This document shows, one piece after another, positions 1-10,009 of a stretch of 64,000 bases of DNA. The notes below the pieces were generated by a model, which ran no database searches, was not told where the DNA came from, and was given only the letters and a program-made list of their open reading frames with translations. Each line of letters opens with the position of its first letter. Position 1 is the first letter of the stretch. Location: contig OZ244061.1 of NCBI GenBank assembly GCA_965215475.1, positions 1,302,001 to 1,366,000 on the forward strand. The letters are read 5' to 3'. The stretch is from Bin80 sp965215475 (GTDB lineage: Bacteria > Bacteroidota > Rhodothermia > Rhodothermales > Bin80). Made by a program: the position numbers and the translations under genes.

Positions 1-6
1 CCCTGC

Positions 7-1011
7 CTACAGCGAAAATCGTATGGCAAGGCGTTGAACATTTGATAAAACTCCAAAATCGGTAAATGAGTAGTCTGCTCCGAATCCGAATCTTCGGAGT
101 GACTGTTTCAGTCCCAACCCAAGACTGAAACCCTGTTCATCCGTTGGAAAAGCATACCCTGCGCGAAGGATGAACGTGTTCAAAAAGATATATTCAGTGC
201 CAACTTTTATCTGCTCCGAAAAATCACGAGGATTGGAAGCATCCATGGAAAGTAGTAGCTGATGCATCCCAGATCCATAGTCAATCAGATCTATTACATT
301 CATGGAAACACCGATATTAAGGGTGAGAGGTAACGTAACACTCTCTTCACTGAATGTAATCTCAGGCGCAAAATTCCGTGCACTGACTGCAAAATTAAGA
401 CTTCGGAAACCAGTCTTGTACTGAACCCCAAAATCGTAAGCCAAAATACCCTCCTCAACATTTTCTCGAACATAATCTCCACTATCATCAATACCCATCA
501 CCGAGTTTGATAGATACTGGTTCGCCCATTTTAATTGGGCTCCCACTGAAAAACGATCGGAAAGTTTGCGAGCATATCCGACGCCAAAACTCCATGCCGA
601 AGGAGAGAAGGTTCCTACATCCAAAAAGCCCTGATCATTGTCGAAACGGATGGTTTCTTCAAGCTCACCGTAATCAACCATCAAGAATGAAAACCCAATA
701 ACCCCTAAACGCCCACTCCCCGGACGGAAAGAAATACTCCCCATTGAATAATTGATTTCAGCAATCCATTGCGTTTGTCCGATAGCAACATCAAGATTGC
801 TCTGTTGCCATGCCATCCCACTGGGGTTATAGAACAATGAAGTAGATCCATGTTCAACTGCAGTGAGAGCGTCTCCCAAGCCTGCAGCACGAGGACTCAC
901 GGACACGGATAAAAATTTCATCGCAGTCTGTGCAATTTTTTCCTGCTGCGCTGAAACAGAAATCGCCGTAAAAAACGGTAACATCAACAATATGTATATC
1001 CATTGCCTCAT
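7..1011 (-). CDS. PorV/PorQ-family outer-membrane beta-barrel protein
   Basis: The 334-residue product begins with a signal peptide (MRQWIYILLMLPFFTAISVS, cut near AQQ). Mature residues carry the family opening in which MKFL, PRAAGLGDA and LFYNPSGMA occur in order, followed by alternating beta-barrel strands and a C-terminal aromatic-rich strand ending FSL. PorV/PorQ-like proteins act in the outer membrane and in type IX secretion shuttle cargo; that role is inferred from the family. I chose the ATG at 1011 rather than upstream in-frame codons because it starts the signal peptide and lies just past the stop of the upstream gene (1019). It is the last gene of a three-gene minus-strand cluster with a CTD-bearing secreted protein and a TonB receptor, which supports an outer-membrane export or uptake role. 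Confidence 0.8.
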   Translation of the reverse strand: MRQWIYILLMLPFFTAISVSAQQEKIAQTAMKFLSVSVSPRAAGLGDALTAVEHGSTSLFYNPSGMAWQQSNLDVAIGQTQWIAEINYSMGSISFRPGSGRLGVIGFSFLMVDYGELEETIRFDNDQGFLDVGTFSPSAWSFGVGYARKLSDRFSVGAQLKWANQYLSNSVMGIDDSGDYVRENVEEGILAYDFGVQYKTGFRSLNFAVSARNFAPEITFSEESVTLPLTLNIGVSMNVIDLIDYGSGMHQLLLSMDASNPRDFSEQIKVGTEYIFLNTFILRAGYAFPTDEQGFSLGLGLKQSLRRFGFGADYSFTDFGVLSNVQRLAIRFSL

Positions 1012-1018
1012 GCTACCA

Positions 1019-3139
1019 TTAACGGATGATAACAAACTTCTTGATAATCCTTTCCCCAGTATCCGAATCAGTGATAACCGCAATATATACACCACTGGAC
1101 ACAACCTGCCTAGATGATGTCGTATGATCCCAGAATTCGTCCCCACTCCCATCTGAATGCTCTATCACATCTACGAGTTCACCCAAATCTGTGTAAATCG
1201 CAATTGTACATCGACCTGGAATATTGAAAAATGCCAACTTGTCTGTTTGATCCGGGAAACGTACAGATGGACTTGAGGCAATATTGAATGGATTAGGAAC
1301 AATTCGGACGTCCGATAAAGACTCTCCCGCAGGTCTCTTAAGTCGTGTAGGAATATAGGTCTGTGTCGCATACCTTGAACTTCGCAATGTTCGCCCTGAT
1401 GGTGTGAGCCCTGTGCCATCATTCTGACCAGCACTCTGAACGGCAACCACATAGTAGTAGTAATCAATCCCACGAATCGGCGTGATGTCATCAAAACCCG
1501 TGTCGCTACCGGAGGCGGTATGAACTAAAGTGTATGTACTATCGTAACGACCCTGAGCGCGATATACTTTCCAACTTTCCGGCAGAGGTTCCGTCGCATG
1601 AGGAGTCCAAATCAATTGAATACGATCACCTCCTCCATTTACCTCTAGGATGCTTGGCGGAGCTGGCGCACGAGGAATCGAGTACCCCGATTCATAATTC
1701 GCAATCGCCCTTCGAAACGTTTGAAATAGTGAATCTCGACTCGTGAACACCCACTCATTCTTGGTCATCGAATGAGTTTGACCATGTACCTCAAATGTAA
1801 TAGGAGCACTGTCATTCGCATCAGATTCTTTGTATGCTCTACCAATCGCTGCATTTGCTTCACGGCTTAAGCCCGAAGCTCCCTCTGCGAACACAATACG
1901 TATGCTTTCACCAGGAGCAAGTGTATAGGGGCCATAACCATTTGCATTTGAAAAACCACCCGGTGTTCCCAAACTTGGATCTCCAACTGGGTTCAATAAA
2001 CCTGAAAGACCTGTAGGTTCAACTACATCTGCATGACGCGGAGATTTATGTCCTGAAGACATTACTCCATATTCCAGTTCCATTTTTGAAGGATTAAAGG
2101 CATCATTTTGTGACTGAAACGGTTCATCGGAGCCAATCCATGATGTAGTACTGGGTTGATCTGGATTGTCAGTCTGATCAGCGGGCGAAGTATCTGCATG
2201 GATGGTCACGATACCAGCAAACTGGGAAGCCCCTAAGCGCCCTAATGTGTCGGTAGGAGCTATGTTGAACGCGGGTAATGCCTGTGGTAAAATTGGACCA
2301 CCAATGTTGTCGTAGGCATTAAACGGAGGAAACTTTCCATGCCACACAAACTGAGCACGAAAATTCTCATCTGGAGGATCCACTTTAACCCCATCCCCAC
2401 GAGTATCTAACATGGCATTTAATCCCCAACCCGTGCCGTTCCCAATTACATACCGAGTTTCCTTGGCTACCGATAGGCGCCACTGGAAAAAGAAATAAAC
2501 GCCTTCTAGCGTCTGATTTGGAAGTTCAATATCTGTATCACCATCGGTGTTGCCCGTATTGGTGAACGTATATTCAAAGATGTGGTAATTGTCGTGATAT
2601 TCCTGTGTGAACTGAAGGATCTTTCGCTCCATGGAGATTCCAAGAAGCGTATTTGCCTCGTTTACAATCATCGCATCAGCTTGAATGGATGGATCTGTAT
2701 CATCTGCAACCATAGCTGCTTCAGGCTCACTAATTGCGCCGTCTACGAATACTGATGTAGGAGAAAGACGAGTGATCAACTCAAAGCGTGTTGGGAAAAA
2801 TTCTCCTCCCCCAGATACGCGTGGGCCAACATGAACAACCCGGCTAGAATAATTTGTGCCAATTTCATCGGTCACATTTACAGCACCAATCCATAAGCTT
2901 TTGGCCGCCTGCATGTCAGTAAATCGGTAAATTCCTGGCCATCGAAGTCCATCCTGTTGACGACCGACAAACCCGCTCGACTCCGTCTCACTCCCAATCT
3001 CGGAATACCAATTATGTAAAGATCCTGCTGATAGCCACTTGTTGGTAAATTGGGCCTGAACAACAGGAACAGGAACCAAGACTGTTATCAATATCCAAAG
3101 AGAGGCGGATTGAATCATCCAACTTGTGACAGATTGCAT
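1019..3139 (-). CDS. Large secreted protein with type IX secretion-like C-terminal domain
   Basis: The 706-residue product has a signal peptide ending near VVQAQ (about residue 30). A long middle part is rich in beta structure. A fibronectin type III-like stretch lies at about residues 490-590 (APPSILEVNGGGDRIQLIWT). The last ~85 residues have the look of a type IX sorting/FlgD-Ig-like domain: IVPNPFN, then FFNIPGRCTIAIYTDLGELV, then GVYIAVITD and a basic KKFVIIR end. No catalytic motif is visible. It lies 7 bases after the TonB receptor gene and 7 bases before the PorV-like gene, so all three are probably co-transcribed. A surface-exposed partner of the receptor is the simplest guess; the substrate is unknown. 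Confidence 0.75.
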   Translation of the reverse strand: MQSVTSWMIQSASLWILITVLVPVPVVQAQFTNKWLSAGSLHNWYSEIGSETESSGFVGRQQDGLRWPGIYRFTDMQAAKSLWIGAVNVTDEIGTNYSSRVVHVGPRVSGGGEFFPTRFELITRLSPTSVFVDGAISEPEAAMVADDTDPSIQADAMIVNEANTLLGISMERKILQFTQEYHDNYHIFEYTFTNTGNTDGDTDIELPNQTLEGVYFFFQWRLSVAKETRYVIGNGTGWGLNAMLDTRGDGVKVDPPDENFRAQFVWHGKFPPFNAYDNIGGPILPQALPAFNIAPTDTLGRLGASQFAGIVTIHADTSPADQTDNPDQPSTTSWIGSDEPFQSQNDAFNPSKMELEYGVMSSGHKSPRHADVVEPTGLSGLLNPVGDPSLGTPGGFSNANGYGPYTLAPGESIRIVFAEGASGLSREANAAIGRAYKESDANDSAPITFEVHGQTHSMTKNEWVFTSRDSLFQTFRRAIANYESGYSIPRAPAPPSILEVNGGGDRIQLIWTPHATEPLPESWKVYRAQGRYDSTYTLVHTASGSDTGFDDITPIRGIDYYYYVVAVQSAGQNDGTGLTPSGRTLRSSRYATQTYIPTRLKRPAGESLSDVRIVPNPFNIASSPSVRFPDQTDKLAFFNIPGRCTIAIYTDLGELVDVIEHSDGSGDEFWDHTTSSRQVVSSGVYIAVITDSDTGERIIKKFVIIR

Positions 3140-3145
3140 TATAGG

Positions 3146-6100
3146 TTAAAATGACAACCGGATTCCCCAGAAAATATCCCTTGGATCCAGGAACGTGAGA
3201 AAATTCTGATTCGGCATATCAATGTATGCCTTGTCTTTGATTACCCTATCTACTACTTCTGTATCCGCAGGACTCCAAGAGTCATTACGATAGACCAAAT
3301 ATTGGCGAGAATCATATTCCCAATAGATGACGTGCTCACTGGGAGAGGTAATACTCTCACGTGCCGGAATCCTCAACATCGGTTGGTAAGGCACATCGTA
3401 CTTACGATATGCCCCGATCTTGTCATTTCCTGGAATATTTGTCTGATAATCATCAGACTCAGGAAGATGTAAAGATCTTAGATAAGATAGCTGATCATTC
3501 CCGTCAATGAATCCATTAAAGGAAAGTCTGCGAGTATTCAACACGTTGAATATATCCACGAATAATTGTGCCCGCTTACCGGCAACAATAATGTTTTTGG
3601 TGAACCGTAAATTTGCATTCCAATAATCACGAAAAGAAACATTATTGAGTACACCTGGAACGGCTCCTCCACCTGTCCATGTATACTTTGCTCCCTGCTG
3701 CCAGGTGCCGATCAGACTAATTCTCCAGTTACCCAAAATTGCATAAGAGCCGATGCGGGGGCCAAAGTCAGTGGGCGTTAAAAAGTCAAGATTGAGCCGA
3801 GCGTAAGGTCGTGGAAGTGGTCTAGATGAAGCGCGACGACGCTCCGCATCACTCTCCGCAAACTCCCGCTGAGCTGTTGGATTTTCAAAATTGCGTCGAA
3901 GACTGAAATAACCAGATGTAAACACCATATAGGTATAGTTCACGAACCCTTGAATCCAGCGCCCCTGATTCCGAGACAAGGTAAATTCAAACCCTCGAAT
4001 ATCTTCAAATGAGTTCGGCTCACTGATGGTATAGTTTACCTGTCCATCTCGGCTGATATATTCTGTGAGGTACGGCTGAAGTGAGACATCCTTGTAATAA
4101 CCCGCCATTCGAATCAGTAGTTGATCAAACAATGACTGCTCGTATCCAATTTCGTAAGCAACGGTCTTCGGTAGCGGATTATTGGGATTTGCTACCCGAC
4201 TAATCTGTCCGCTCTCAGTGAACTCACGCAAGAGAAATAAATTGTTCGGATCCGGAAGCGAACGGAAATGCCCGTAATTAAAATAAAGCTTGCTGTACTC
4301 CGTAATAGGAAAAGAAACTCCCATGCGAGGACTCAGCGTAAAGATGTGACGCGTAGGTTCCTGGGTTAAGAGCGTGTCAATTCCGGGTGCGAATCTTGCA
4401 CTGAATGCGGGGCTGAACGGATCAAAGTCATACCAATCTCCTCCTGCATTGAAGTAATCCAATCGAAGGCCGAGATTCGCAATCATCCCAGAAAACTCCA
4501 GCTTCCCTTGGGTGTATGCAGCTCCCCGAACCGGTGCACGATCCCATTGAGAATGAGAATTACTGCTTGGTAGAAATGCATCAAAACGCCCATAGTTTAC
4601 TTTCGAATCCGAAAGATTATACTCAAGCCCTGTTTTGACTTGCAAAAATCGGTTTAGCTGACTGGTGAGATCTGCTTTGATATTATATGCTGTCACGATA
4701 CTACTGTCACGGGCATTACTCATCCCCACTCCCGTACGCATCCCATCTACTCCAAAGGTTGGCTTAGGTTGAAACCCAAAAGGAGCCTCATCGAATTCCA
4801 CACCACCAAAAGATACGACTGGTGTCTCGTCACGTAGCCGCCCCGGATTGGTATCATATTTTGAGCGAAAAGCATTGACGCGTATCTCATAGAATGTGGA
4901 GGAACTTAGCGTATGTGTAAGTTTGAGCCCACCCATAAAGTTATTCACTTCTGTTGGTGCCCAATAATCGGTTGAGTAAATTCTGGAGTCAATAAAGCTC
5001 GCACGACTCAACTGCCCCGCAATACTAAAAGGCGAGCGAAAAATCCCAGGTTGCCCAGATCGGCTAATCGAAGTACCTGTAATTCGACCTCTTAGTCCCT
5101 CAAACGTAAGTTTCATTCCAGGTCTGAGATCTGAGGTGAGTTTCACATGGCCTGACCATTCCTGATAACGATCCGTGTTCAAAGGAATCAGATACATACT
5201 CTGATCCGCTCGAACCGAAGCGTAAAAGCGAAGTCCACCCAAATACCGGTTTAAATAGGGAACTGGTCCACCAAGACCAACGTCAATATTGTAGTCTGGG
5301 TTGACAACCTCCATAGATTTGCGATGTTGCCAAAGAAACGCTTGTTGTAGTGCTTCTGGTGTTATATCATTGGATGGATCATCGTCCTTTAGCCTCTCTT
5401 CTGCAATCGCGATCCATCCTTCAAAGCGTGGATACTGTGCCTGAGTAAACTCATCCCAACCTCCCGCTTCCGTGCCAGTCCATGCAACATCCGGATCCGT
5501 AAATGGACGGATCCAATAAGAATCAGGATCGTCTGCACGCGATCCAAAGTGTTTCTGCGCTGAGGCACTATAGCGGATTATAGCATTCCCCGAATAGCGA
5601 TCTCGCCCCCCCTCCTTGGTTACAACATTCACTACCCCTGAACGAACATTCCCGTATTCGGCGCTGAATCCGCCTGTCTGAACCTGCACTTCCTCCACAG
5701 AAGAGAGACTAATGCTGGTGTATGGCGCATTATTGCGTTCATCTCTTAGCGTCAGACCATTAACCATAAATGAGAGTTCATCCGAACCACTTCCACGTAC
5801 GGAAAGGCCTTGAATTCCAGCCTGTAAACCAACTACACTATTGATGCTTGAGACGGGCAATGCCTCTATTTGATCCGAACTCACGTTTAGCTGACTATTC
5901 GATACATCTGCCTGTACTACCGGCAACTCTGCAGTCACGACTATCTCTTCCATCCCCATAGTATCCTCTGAAAGCTGGACATTCACCGTCGTGGTTTGCT
6001 CAATGTTTACGCGAACCCCCTCAACTATTTGAGTAACAAAACCGATAAATGAAGAACGAAGGGTGTACGTACCGGGAGGTACATTTAGGATCGTATAATA

Positions 6101-6271
6101 TCCGTCTATATCCGAGGTGCCACCCTGCAGAATACTTGAAATGAAGAGATTAACACCAGGAAGAGCTGCCCCGGATTCATCAGTAACCCTCCCAGTTATC
6201 TTGCCGGACTGAGCAAACACATTACTAACTGTAAATACGGCTAATAAGGTTATTGTATGTAGTACTCGCAT
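3146..6271 (-). CDS. TonB-dependent receptor with CarboxypepD_reg-like N-terminal domain
   Basis: The 1,041-residue protein has a signal peptide (ends VFAQ, about residue 21). Next is a carboxypeptidase-regulatory-like domain (residues ~23-100; GKITGRVTDESGAALPGVN and GTSDIDGYYTILNVPPGTY). A plug domain follows at ~115-220 (LPVSSINSVVGLQAGI, FSAEYGNVRSGVVNVVTK), then a 22-strand-type barrel to the terminal aromatic strand (GIRLSF). This is the SusC/FecA-like architecture common in Bacteroidota relatives. It imports a ligand across the outer membrane using TonB-ExbBD energy; the ligand cannot be read from the sequence. It is the first gene of the cluster continuing into 1019..3139 and 7..1011, and its promoter should lie in the AT-rich gap 6272-6676. 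Confidence 0.9.
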   Translation of the reverse strand: MRVLHTITLLAVFTVSNVFAQSGKITGRVTDESGAALPGVNLFISSILQGGTSDIDGYYTILNVPPGTYTLRSSFIGFVTQIVEGVRVNIEQTTTVNVQLSEDTMGMEEIVVTAELPVVQADVSNSQLNVSSDQIEALPVSSINSVVGLQAGIQGLSVRGSGSDELSFMVNGLTLRDERNNAPYTSISLSSVEEVQVQTGGFSAEYGNVRSGVVNVVTKEGGRDRYSGNAIIRYSASAQKHFGSRADDPDSYWIRPFTDPDVAWTGTEAGGWDEFTQAQYPRFEGWIAIAEERLKDDDPSNDITPEALQQAFLWQHRKSMEVVNPDYNIDVGLGGPVPYLNRYLGGLRFYASVRADQSMYLIPLNTDRYQEWSGHVKLTSDLRPGMKLTFEGLRGRITGTSISRSGQPGIFRSPFSIAGQLSRASFIDSRIYSTDYWAPTEVNNFMGGLKLTHTLSSSTFYEIRVNAFRSKYDTNPGRLRDETPVVSFGGVEFDEAPFGFQPKPTFGVDGMRTGVGMSNARDSSIVTAYNIKADLTSQLNRFLQVKTGLEYNLSDSKVNYGRFDAFLPSSNSHSQWDRAPVRGAAYTQGKLEFSGMIANLGLRLDYFNAGGDWYDFDPFSPAFSARFAPGIDTLLTQEPTRHIFTLSPRMGVSFPITEYSKLYFNYGHFRSLPDPNNLFLLREFTESGQISRVANPNNPLPKTVAYEIGYEQSLFDQLLIRMAGYYKDVSLQPYLTEYISRDGQVNYTISEPNSFEDIRGFEFTLSRNQGRWIQGFVNYTYMVFTSGYFSLRRNFENPTAQREFAESDAERRRASSRPLPRPYARLNLDFLTPTDFGPRIGSYAILGNWRISLIGTWQQGAKYTWTGGGAVPGVLNNVSFRDYWNANLRFTKNIIVAGKRAQLFVDIFNVLNTRRLSFNGFIDGNDQLSYLRSLHLPESDDYQTNIPGNDKIGAYRKYDVPYQPMLRIPARESITSPSEHVIYWEYDSRQYLVYRNDSWSPADTEVVDRVIKDKAYIDMPNQNFLTFLDPRDIFWGIRLSF

Positions 6272-6676
6272 CTATGACAATTCAAACCTGAGAGCCAATA
6301 CTCGATCCCCCTCTCTCATGTTAAAAGATATTTATACAGTACTCAAGTAACCCTGCCCGGAATACCGATCGGTTACGGTTGCATCTAAGATAACCACTCA
6401 AACACTTTAATCATCTGTTTTATTTCGAATTCACACAAAATTCACAATTATTTCGGAGATGATCGGGGATTGTTTAAAATTTCATGCCCGATATTCATTC
6501 ATGAATCCTACCCCTGAAATATCCCCATTTTTCCACATCTATGTCCCTATTCTTATAGGCAAAGGAGTCAAATGAATGAGAGAGGGGAAACTTTTGCCAA
6601 TTTTTATCATACATATCGAATATTATAAATGCTAAAATAGCATTATTTATAATAATAAATCCATATAAATATTATT
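6272..6676. promoter_or_regulatory. Divergent AT-rich intergenic region between TonB receptor and hipBA
   Basis: These 405 bases separate two divergent units and must contain both promoters. The region is AT-rich near 6600-6676. It holds a 10-base palindrome ATTCATGAAT at 6497-6506 and the stronger inverted repeat listed separately. I see no convincing coding sequence in it. Confidence 0.5.
6628..6644. promoter_or_regulatory. Candidate HipB operator (inverted repeat)
   Basis: Perfect 7-base arms AATGCTA and TAGCATT are separated by AAA, 32 bases before the hipB start. HipB-type antitoxins repress their own operon by binding such palindromes; binding here is inferred from position and symmetry. 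The surrounding AT-rich bases (6621-6660) extend the symmetry imperfectly. Confidence 0.45.
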
Positions 6677-6985
6677 ATGATAAGAGTTATCACACCTGCA
6701 AAAGCGAAAATAGCACTTGCCAAGAACATGAAAGAACGTCGTCTGGTACTTAATCTGACACAGGCTGGTCTCAGCGAACGTTCGGGGGTTGCCTTGGGTA
6801 CTCTTCGGAAATTTGAGCAAAGTGGTAGTATATCGATTGACAATTTGTTGAAGCTGATGTTGGTGGTTGGTGGTCTCAGGAAAATCGTGGAGGCGAGCGC
6901 ACCGGATCAGAGAAGATTCTCATCCATCGATGATGTTCTGTCCGGTAAAACTCGCCCCATTCGTAAACGGGGTTCACATTCATGA
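6677..6985 (+). CDS. hipB: HipB-like antitoxin, HTH transcriptional regulator
   Basis: The 102-residue protein has an Xre/Cro-type helix-turn-helix at about residues 20-70 (LTQAGLSERSGVALGTLRKF followed by ISIDNLLKL). It overlaps hipA by 4 bases (ATGA at 6982), the usual antitoxin-first arrangement. By family it neutralises HipA and represses the operon, probably through the inverted repeat at 6628-6644. The assignment rests on the fold plus the hipA partner. Confidence 0.85.
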   Translation: MIRVITPAKAKIALAKNMKERRLVLNLTQAGLSERSGVALGTLRKFEQSGSISIDNLLKLMLVVGGLRKIVEASAPDQRRFSSIDDVLSGKTRPIRKRGSHS

Positions 6986-8226
6986 GACACAAGCCGGTGC
7001 AACACGTAAAGGTTGAACTGGATTTTGGAGGTAATCCTATACTCGTGGGGCATCTAGCTCTTCTGGATCAGCAAATTTATTTTGAATATGATGCAGATTT
7101 TATACGTCGAGACCTCAATCTATCCCCTTTCCAGTTACCATTAAAACCCGGGGTAAAAACTTTCGATACACGACTTTTTGAAGGTTTACCAGGTGTATTC
7201 AACGATAGTCTGCCAGATGGTTGGGGGAGGCTTTTGTTTGATAGAGTCATGCGTAAACAAGGCATTTTGCCTCGGATGCTGAGTCCGCTTGACCGGTTGG
7301 CATATGTTGGAAAATCTGGTATGGGTGCATTGACCTATGAACCGGATCACTCCGAGGCTATAGAGGCAGTCGAAATAGACTTAAATCGGCTTGCCAAGCA
7401 GTCTCAAAATGTTTTAGAGGGCGGAGCCGAGGATGTCTTGGAAGAGCTTCTGATACTGAATGGGGCATCATCAGGTGCACGGCCAAAAGCACTGATTGGA
7501 TTCAATCGCAAGACCGGGCACATCATTTATGGGAGTCAGGTTTTACCAGAACATTATGAACCATGGATTGTCAAATTTGCGAACTCACAAGATGGCTCTG
7601 ACTCGGGAGCCGTGGAATTTGTGTATTCAGAAATGGCGCGACGAGCTGGGCTTATGATTCCTGAGACCTATCTATTTCCAGCAAAACATGGACCTGGTTA
7701 TTTTGCAATCAAACGCTTTGACCAAAATGAAGATAGACATTTGCACACCCATACCCCCTGCGGATTATTGCATTCAGATCACAGAATTCCAGCACTTGAT
7801 TATCAGGACTTATTGGAGCTTACCTTGTACCTGACACGTGATGTCCGGGAAATAGAGAAAATGTTTCAGTATGCTGTATTCAATGTTTTGGCACATAATC
7901 GAGATGATCATTCCAAGAATTTCTCATTTCTCGTGGATGAAACAGGAATATGGAAAATCTCACCAGCCTATGACCTGACGTTCTCCTATGGTCCGGGTGG
8001 GGAACAGAGTACCATGGTGATGGGGGAAGGCAAATCGCCAAACATGGATCACCTTCAAGCACTGGGTCGACATGCCGAAATAAGCAGCACGAATGTCAAA
8101 GAAATCCTTGGGCGAATAAGGGATTCACTTGGATCGTGGAGCGAACTTGCAAAAGCCCATGACGTGAAGAGAACAACCCATGATTTGATTCATACCCGGA
8201 TCAATCGACTCCTAGGATCAGGCTGA
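6982..8226 (+). CDS. hipA: HipA-like serine/threonine kinase toxin
   Basis: The 414-residue protein shows the HipA layout. The N-terminal domain contains FEGLPGVFNDSLPDGWGRLL (residues ~66-85). A glycine-rich ATP-binding stretch GASSGARPKALIG lies near residue 162. The catalytic loop HNRDDHSKNFSF is at ~307-318 and the metal-binding YDLTFSYG follows at ~330. In E. coli HipA phosphorylates glutamyl-tRNA synthetase; the target here is unknown. All kinase motifs look intact, so the toxin may be active. It is co-translated with hipB. The gene is directly followed by IS-rich debris. Confidence 0.9.
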   Translation: MRHKPVQHVKVELDFGGNPILVGHLALLDQQIYFEYDADFIRRDLNLSPFQLPLKPGVKTFDTRLFEGLPGVFNDSLPDGWGRLLFDRVMRKQGILPRMLSPLDRLAYVGKSGMGALTYEPDHSEAIEAVEIDLNRLAKQSQNVLEGGAEDVLEELLILNGASSGARPKALIGFNRKTGHIIYGSQVLPEHYEPWIVKFANSQDGSDSGAVEFVYSEMARRAGLMIPETYLFPAKHGPGYFAIKRFDQNEDRHLHTHTPCGLLHSDHRIPALDYQDLLELTLYLTRDVREIEKMFQYAVFNVLAHNRDDHSKNFSFLVDETGIWKISPAYDLTFSYGPGGEQSTMVMGEGKSPNMDHLQALGRHAEISSTNVKEILGRIRDSLGSWSELAKAHDVKRTTHDLIHTRINRLLGSG

Positions 8227-8447
8227 ATCTGCGTAAATTGTGGAACTTGGGATAGGTCATCTCACCATATCGATAGCCTACGTATTGCCTTCAACAATCA
8301 CGACTGGCTCGGCGACCCAGATGACAATTTCGATGCTTAACCGCTCCGACCACATGCACCGCTACCGACACTCCACCCGCACCTTCAGGAACACAGGTAC
8401 ACAGCTCTCGGAAATATTGTGTACTCAGTGCGTTCTTTCATCTCATT
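8227..8447. other. Non-coding stretch after hipA
   Basis: No coding sequence or recognisable site is supported here. A run of 11 C bases (8451-8461) closes the stretch and borders the repeated sequence listed next. Confidence 0.4.
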
Positions 8448-8640
8448 TTACCCCCCCCCCCTGTATATTATAAGAGATGCTGATTTAAGTTCAGTTGCTC
8501 CCACTAGCTCTTCTATTTCTTTTCGAGTAACTGGCTTGGCTTTGTGTTCTCTCTTAATCGTCCGTATTCTCTCACCATCCTCCGAAATTACTGAAATATT
8601 AACCGCATCATTTCATCCAGCATATATCAATCCATTTTTA
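8448..8640 (-). pseudogene. Unidentified gene remnant cut by an IS element
   Basis: The minus strand reads as protein-like sequence from 8640 to a stop at 8448: KNGLIYAG, an in-frame TGA (8613-8615), then AVNISVISEDGERIRTIKR and TRKEIEELVGATELKSA. Charge and residue pattern look like a real coding remnant. It is truncated at its upstream side exactly where the ISL3-type element begins (8641). Its last ~11 codons coincide with a 33-base sequence found twice at the start of the IS110 copy near 38.2 kb, so the 3' end may be foreign. I do not recognise the family. Confidence 0.4.
8461..8493 (+). repeat. 33-bp repeat shared with IS110 left region
   Basis: CTGTATATTATAAGAG (first 16 bases) through AGTTCA is identical to 38188-38220 and 38374-38406, and each copy is preceded by a run of C. 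Similarity stops sharply after 8493. It is either a left-over end of the IS110-family element or a repeated target sequence. Confidence 0.6.
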
Positions 8641-9932
8641 GGGTCTTCGCCTTTTATTGTGAATTAAGCCATAAATTTAGGGACTTTCGAATTTCATTGT
8701 TCCCCTGAATTTAAAGAATCACATGCAAAAAACCTCCTCCGTTGAGAAAAGCCTAGGTCTCCAGGCCCCCTGGGAGATTTTAGAAGACACCTACGATGAT
8801 CAAGCCCAACGAAGGACGGTAACGTTGACCTGTACCGATACGTCTTCGTTGACCTGTCCAGAGTGTGGCAAGGTAGGTCCCTTTTATGATCTGCGTACGG
8901 AGCGGAAATGGCGCTACCTGGATACGTGTAAATATCAAACGATTCTGATTCCCCGGGTTCAATGTCCGGAGCATGGAGTGAAGACGGTCCGGGTTCCCTG
9001 GCCGACGCAAGTTCCCGCTACACATATGACTTTGAGGAGTACGTGATCGGATGGGCCAAGGAGGCAAGTCTTTTGGCGATTTCCCGCCAGTTGGGAATCG
9101 GCTGGAAGGGCATTGCCGGGATCCAACGGCGTGCGGGGGAAGGCTCGAAGAAAGGAGGAGGTGGTTGCCAACATTTGTGTGGATGAGGTCGCGTACCACA
9201 AGTACCTGACGATGGTGTCCAATGCAGATACGGTACTGTATGTGGGGCTTGGACGGGAAAAGAGCACGCTGATGGGTTGGTATCCGCAATGATCGCCGGC
9301 CCAGTTACAGGGAATTCGGAGATGGATAGGTGGCCGGCGTATATTCATGCGACCCAAGCCTACCTTCCCCATGCCGAAAAGAAGATCTGCTTTGACCGGT
9401 TCCATGTCGCCAAGCATCTGGGAGATGGGGTTGATAAGGTGCGGCGACAGGAGCACAAAGAACCCCGCAAGAGTGGGAATGAGATGCGGACGGGAAGTAA
9501 ATACATGTGGCTCAAAAGCAACCTGTCCATGAAGCAGAAGAAGGCATTCCATGCGCTCCGTACCAGTACGGCCCGAGCCTGGGCGATCAAGGAAACGGCT
9601 CGAAATCTATGGCATGATAAAACCCGGGGTTGGGCACGCAAGTACTGGATGAAATGGTTGAGCTGGGCCATGCGCTGCCGACTTGAACCGATGAAAAAAG
9701 CGGCCAAACTGATACAAAATCACTTATATGGAATCCTCAATGCCATCGTTCTGAAGGTGAGTAATGGCCCCGCCGAAAGCATCAACAGCCGGATCAAAAC
9801 CATCAAGGTTCGTGCACGTGGATTCCGGAACAAAGACCGATTCATAGACGCAATTTACTTTCATTTGGGCGGACTGGATCTGAGCCCCAGAATCTAAAAA
9901 AATCAATTTCTCACAGAAAAGGCTGAAGAGCC
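8641..9932 (+). mobile_element. ISL3-family element A, copy 1 (degenerate)
   Basis: The left end begins GGGTCTTCGCC and the right end, read inward, begins GGCTCTTCAGCC; both fit the GG-TCTTC ends of ISL3-family elements. The element is 1,292 bp and closely matches copy 2 (35357-36676, opposite strand). The 8-base flanks differ (CATTTTTA and ATTTGAAA), so no target duplication remains, and its right flank is the tail of another transposase gene. This copy was therefore rearranged after insertion. Confidence 0.8.
8723..9897 (+). pseudogene. ISL3-family transposase A, frameshifted
   Basis: Three frames are needed to read the protein. Bases 8723-~9000 give the zinc-ribbon N-terminus (CPECGKVGPF, CPEHGVKTVRVPW). 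A second stretch gives DFEEYVIGWAKEASLLAISR. From ~9277 the C-terminal DDE part reads CFDRFHVAKHLGDGVDKVRR to NGPAESINSRIKTIK. A one-base deletion near 9005, relative to copy 2, shifts the frame. A second shift, at the GSKKGGGG coding stretch near 9150, is shared with copy 2. The protein cannot be made intact. Confidence 0.85.
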
Positions 9933-10009
9933 ATTTGAAAACTTCCGCGTTGCGATTCTCTTTTTCTGCGGAGGTTTAGACTTGCATCCACACATATCGT
10001 GATAGAACC
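9933..10009 (+). mobile_element. Tail of ISL3-family element B
   Basis: These 77 bases encode ENFRVAILFFCGGLDL followed by a stop and the end GATAGAACC, and match the 3' end of element B at 34155-34230. The rest of B is absent, replaced by the right end of element A. This looks like a deletion product of the A-in-B arrangement seen at 34-36.7 kb. Confidence 0.75.
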
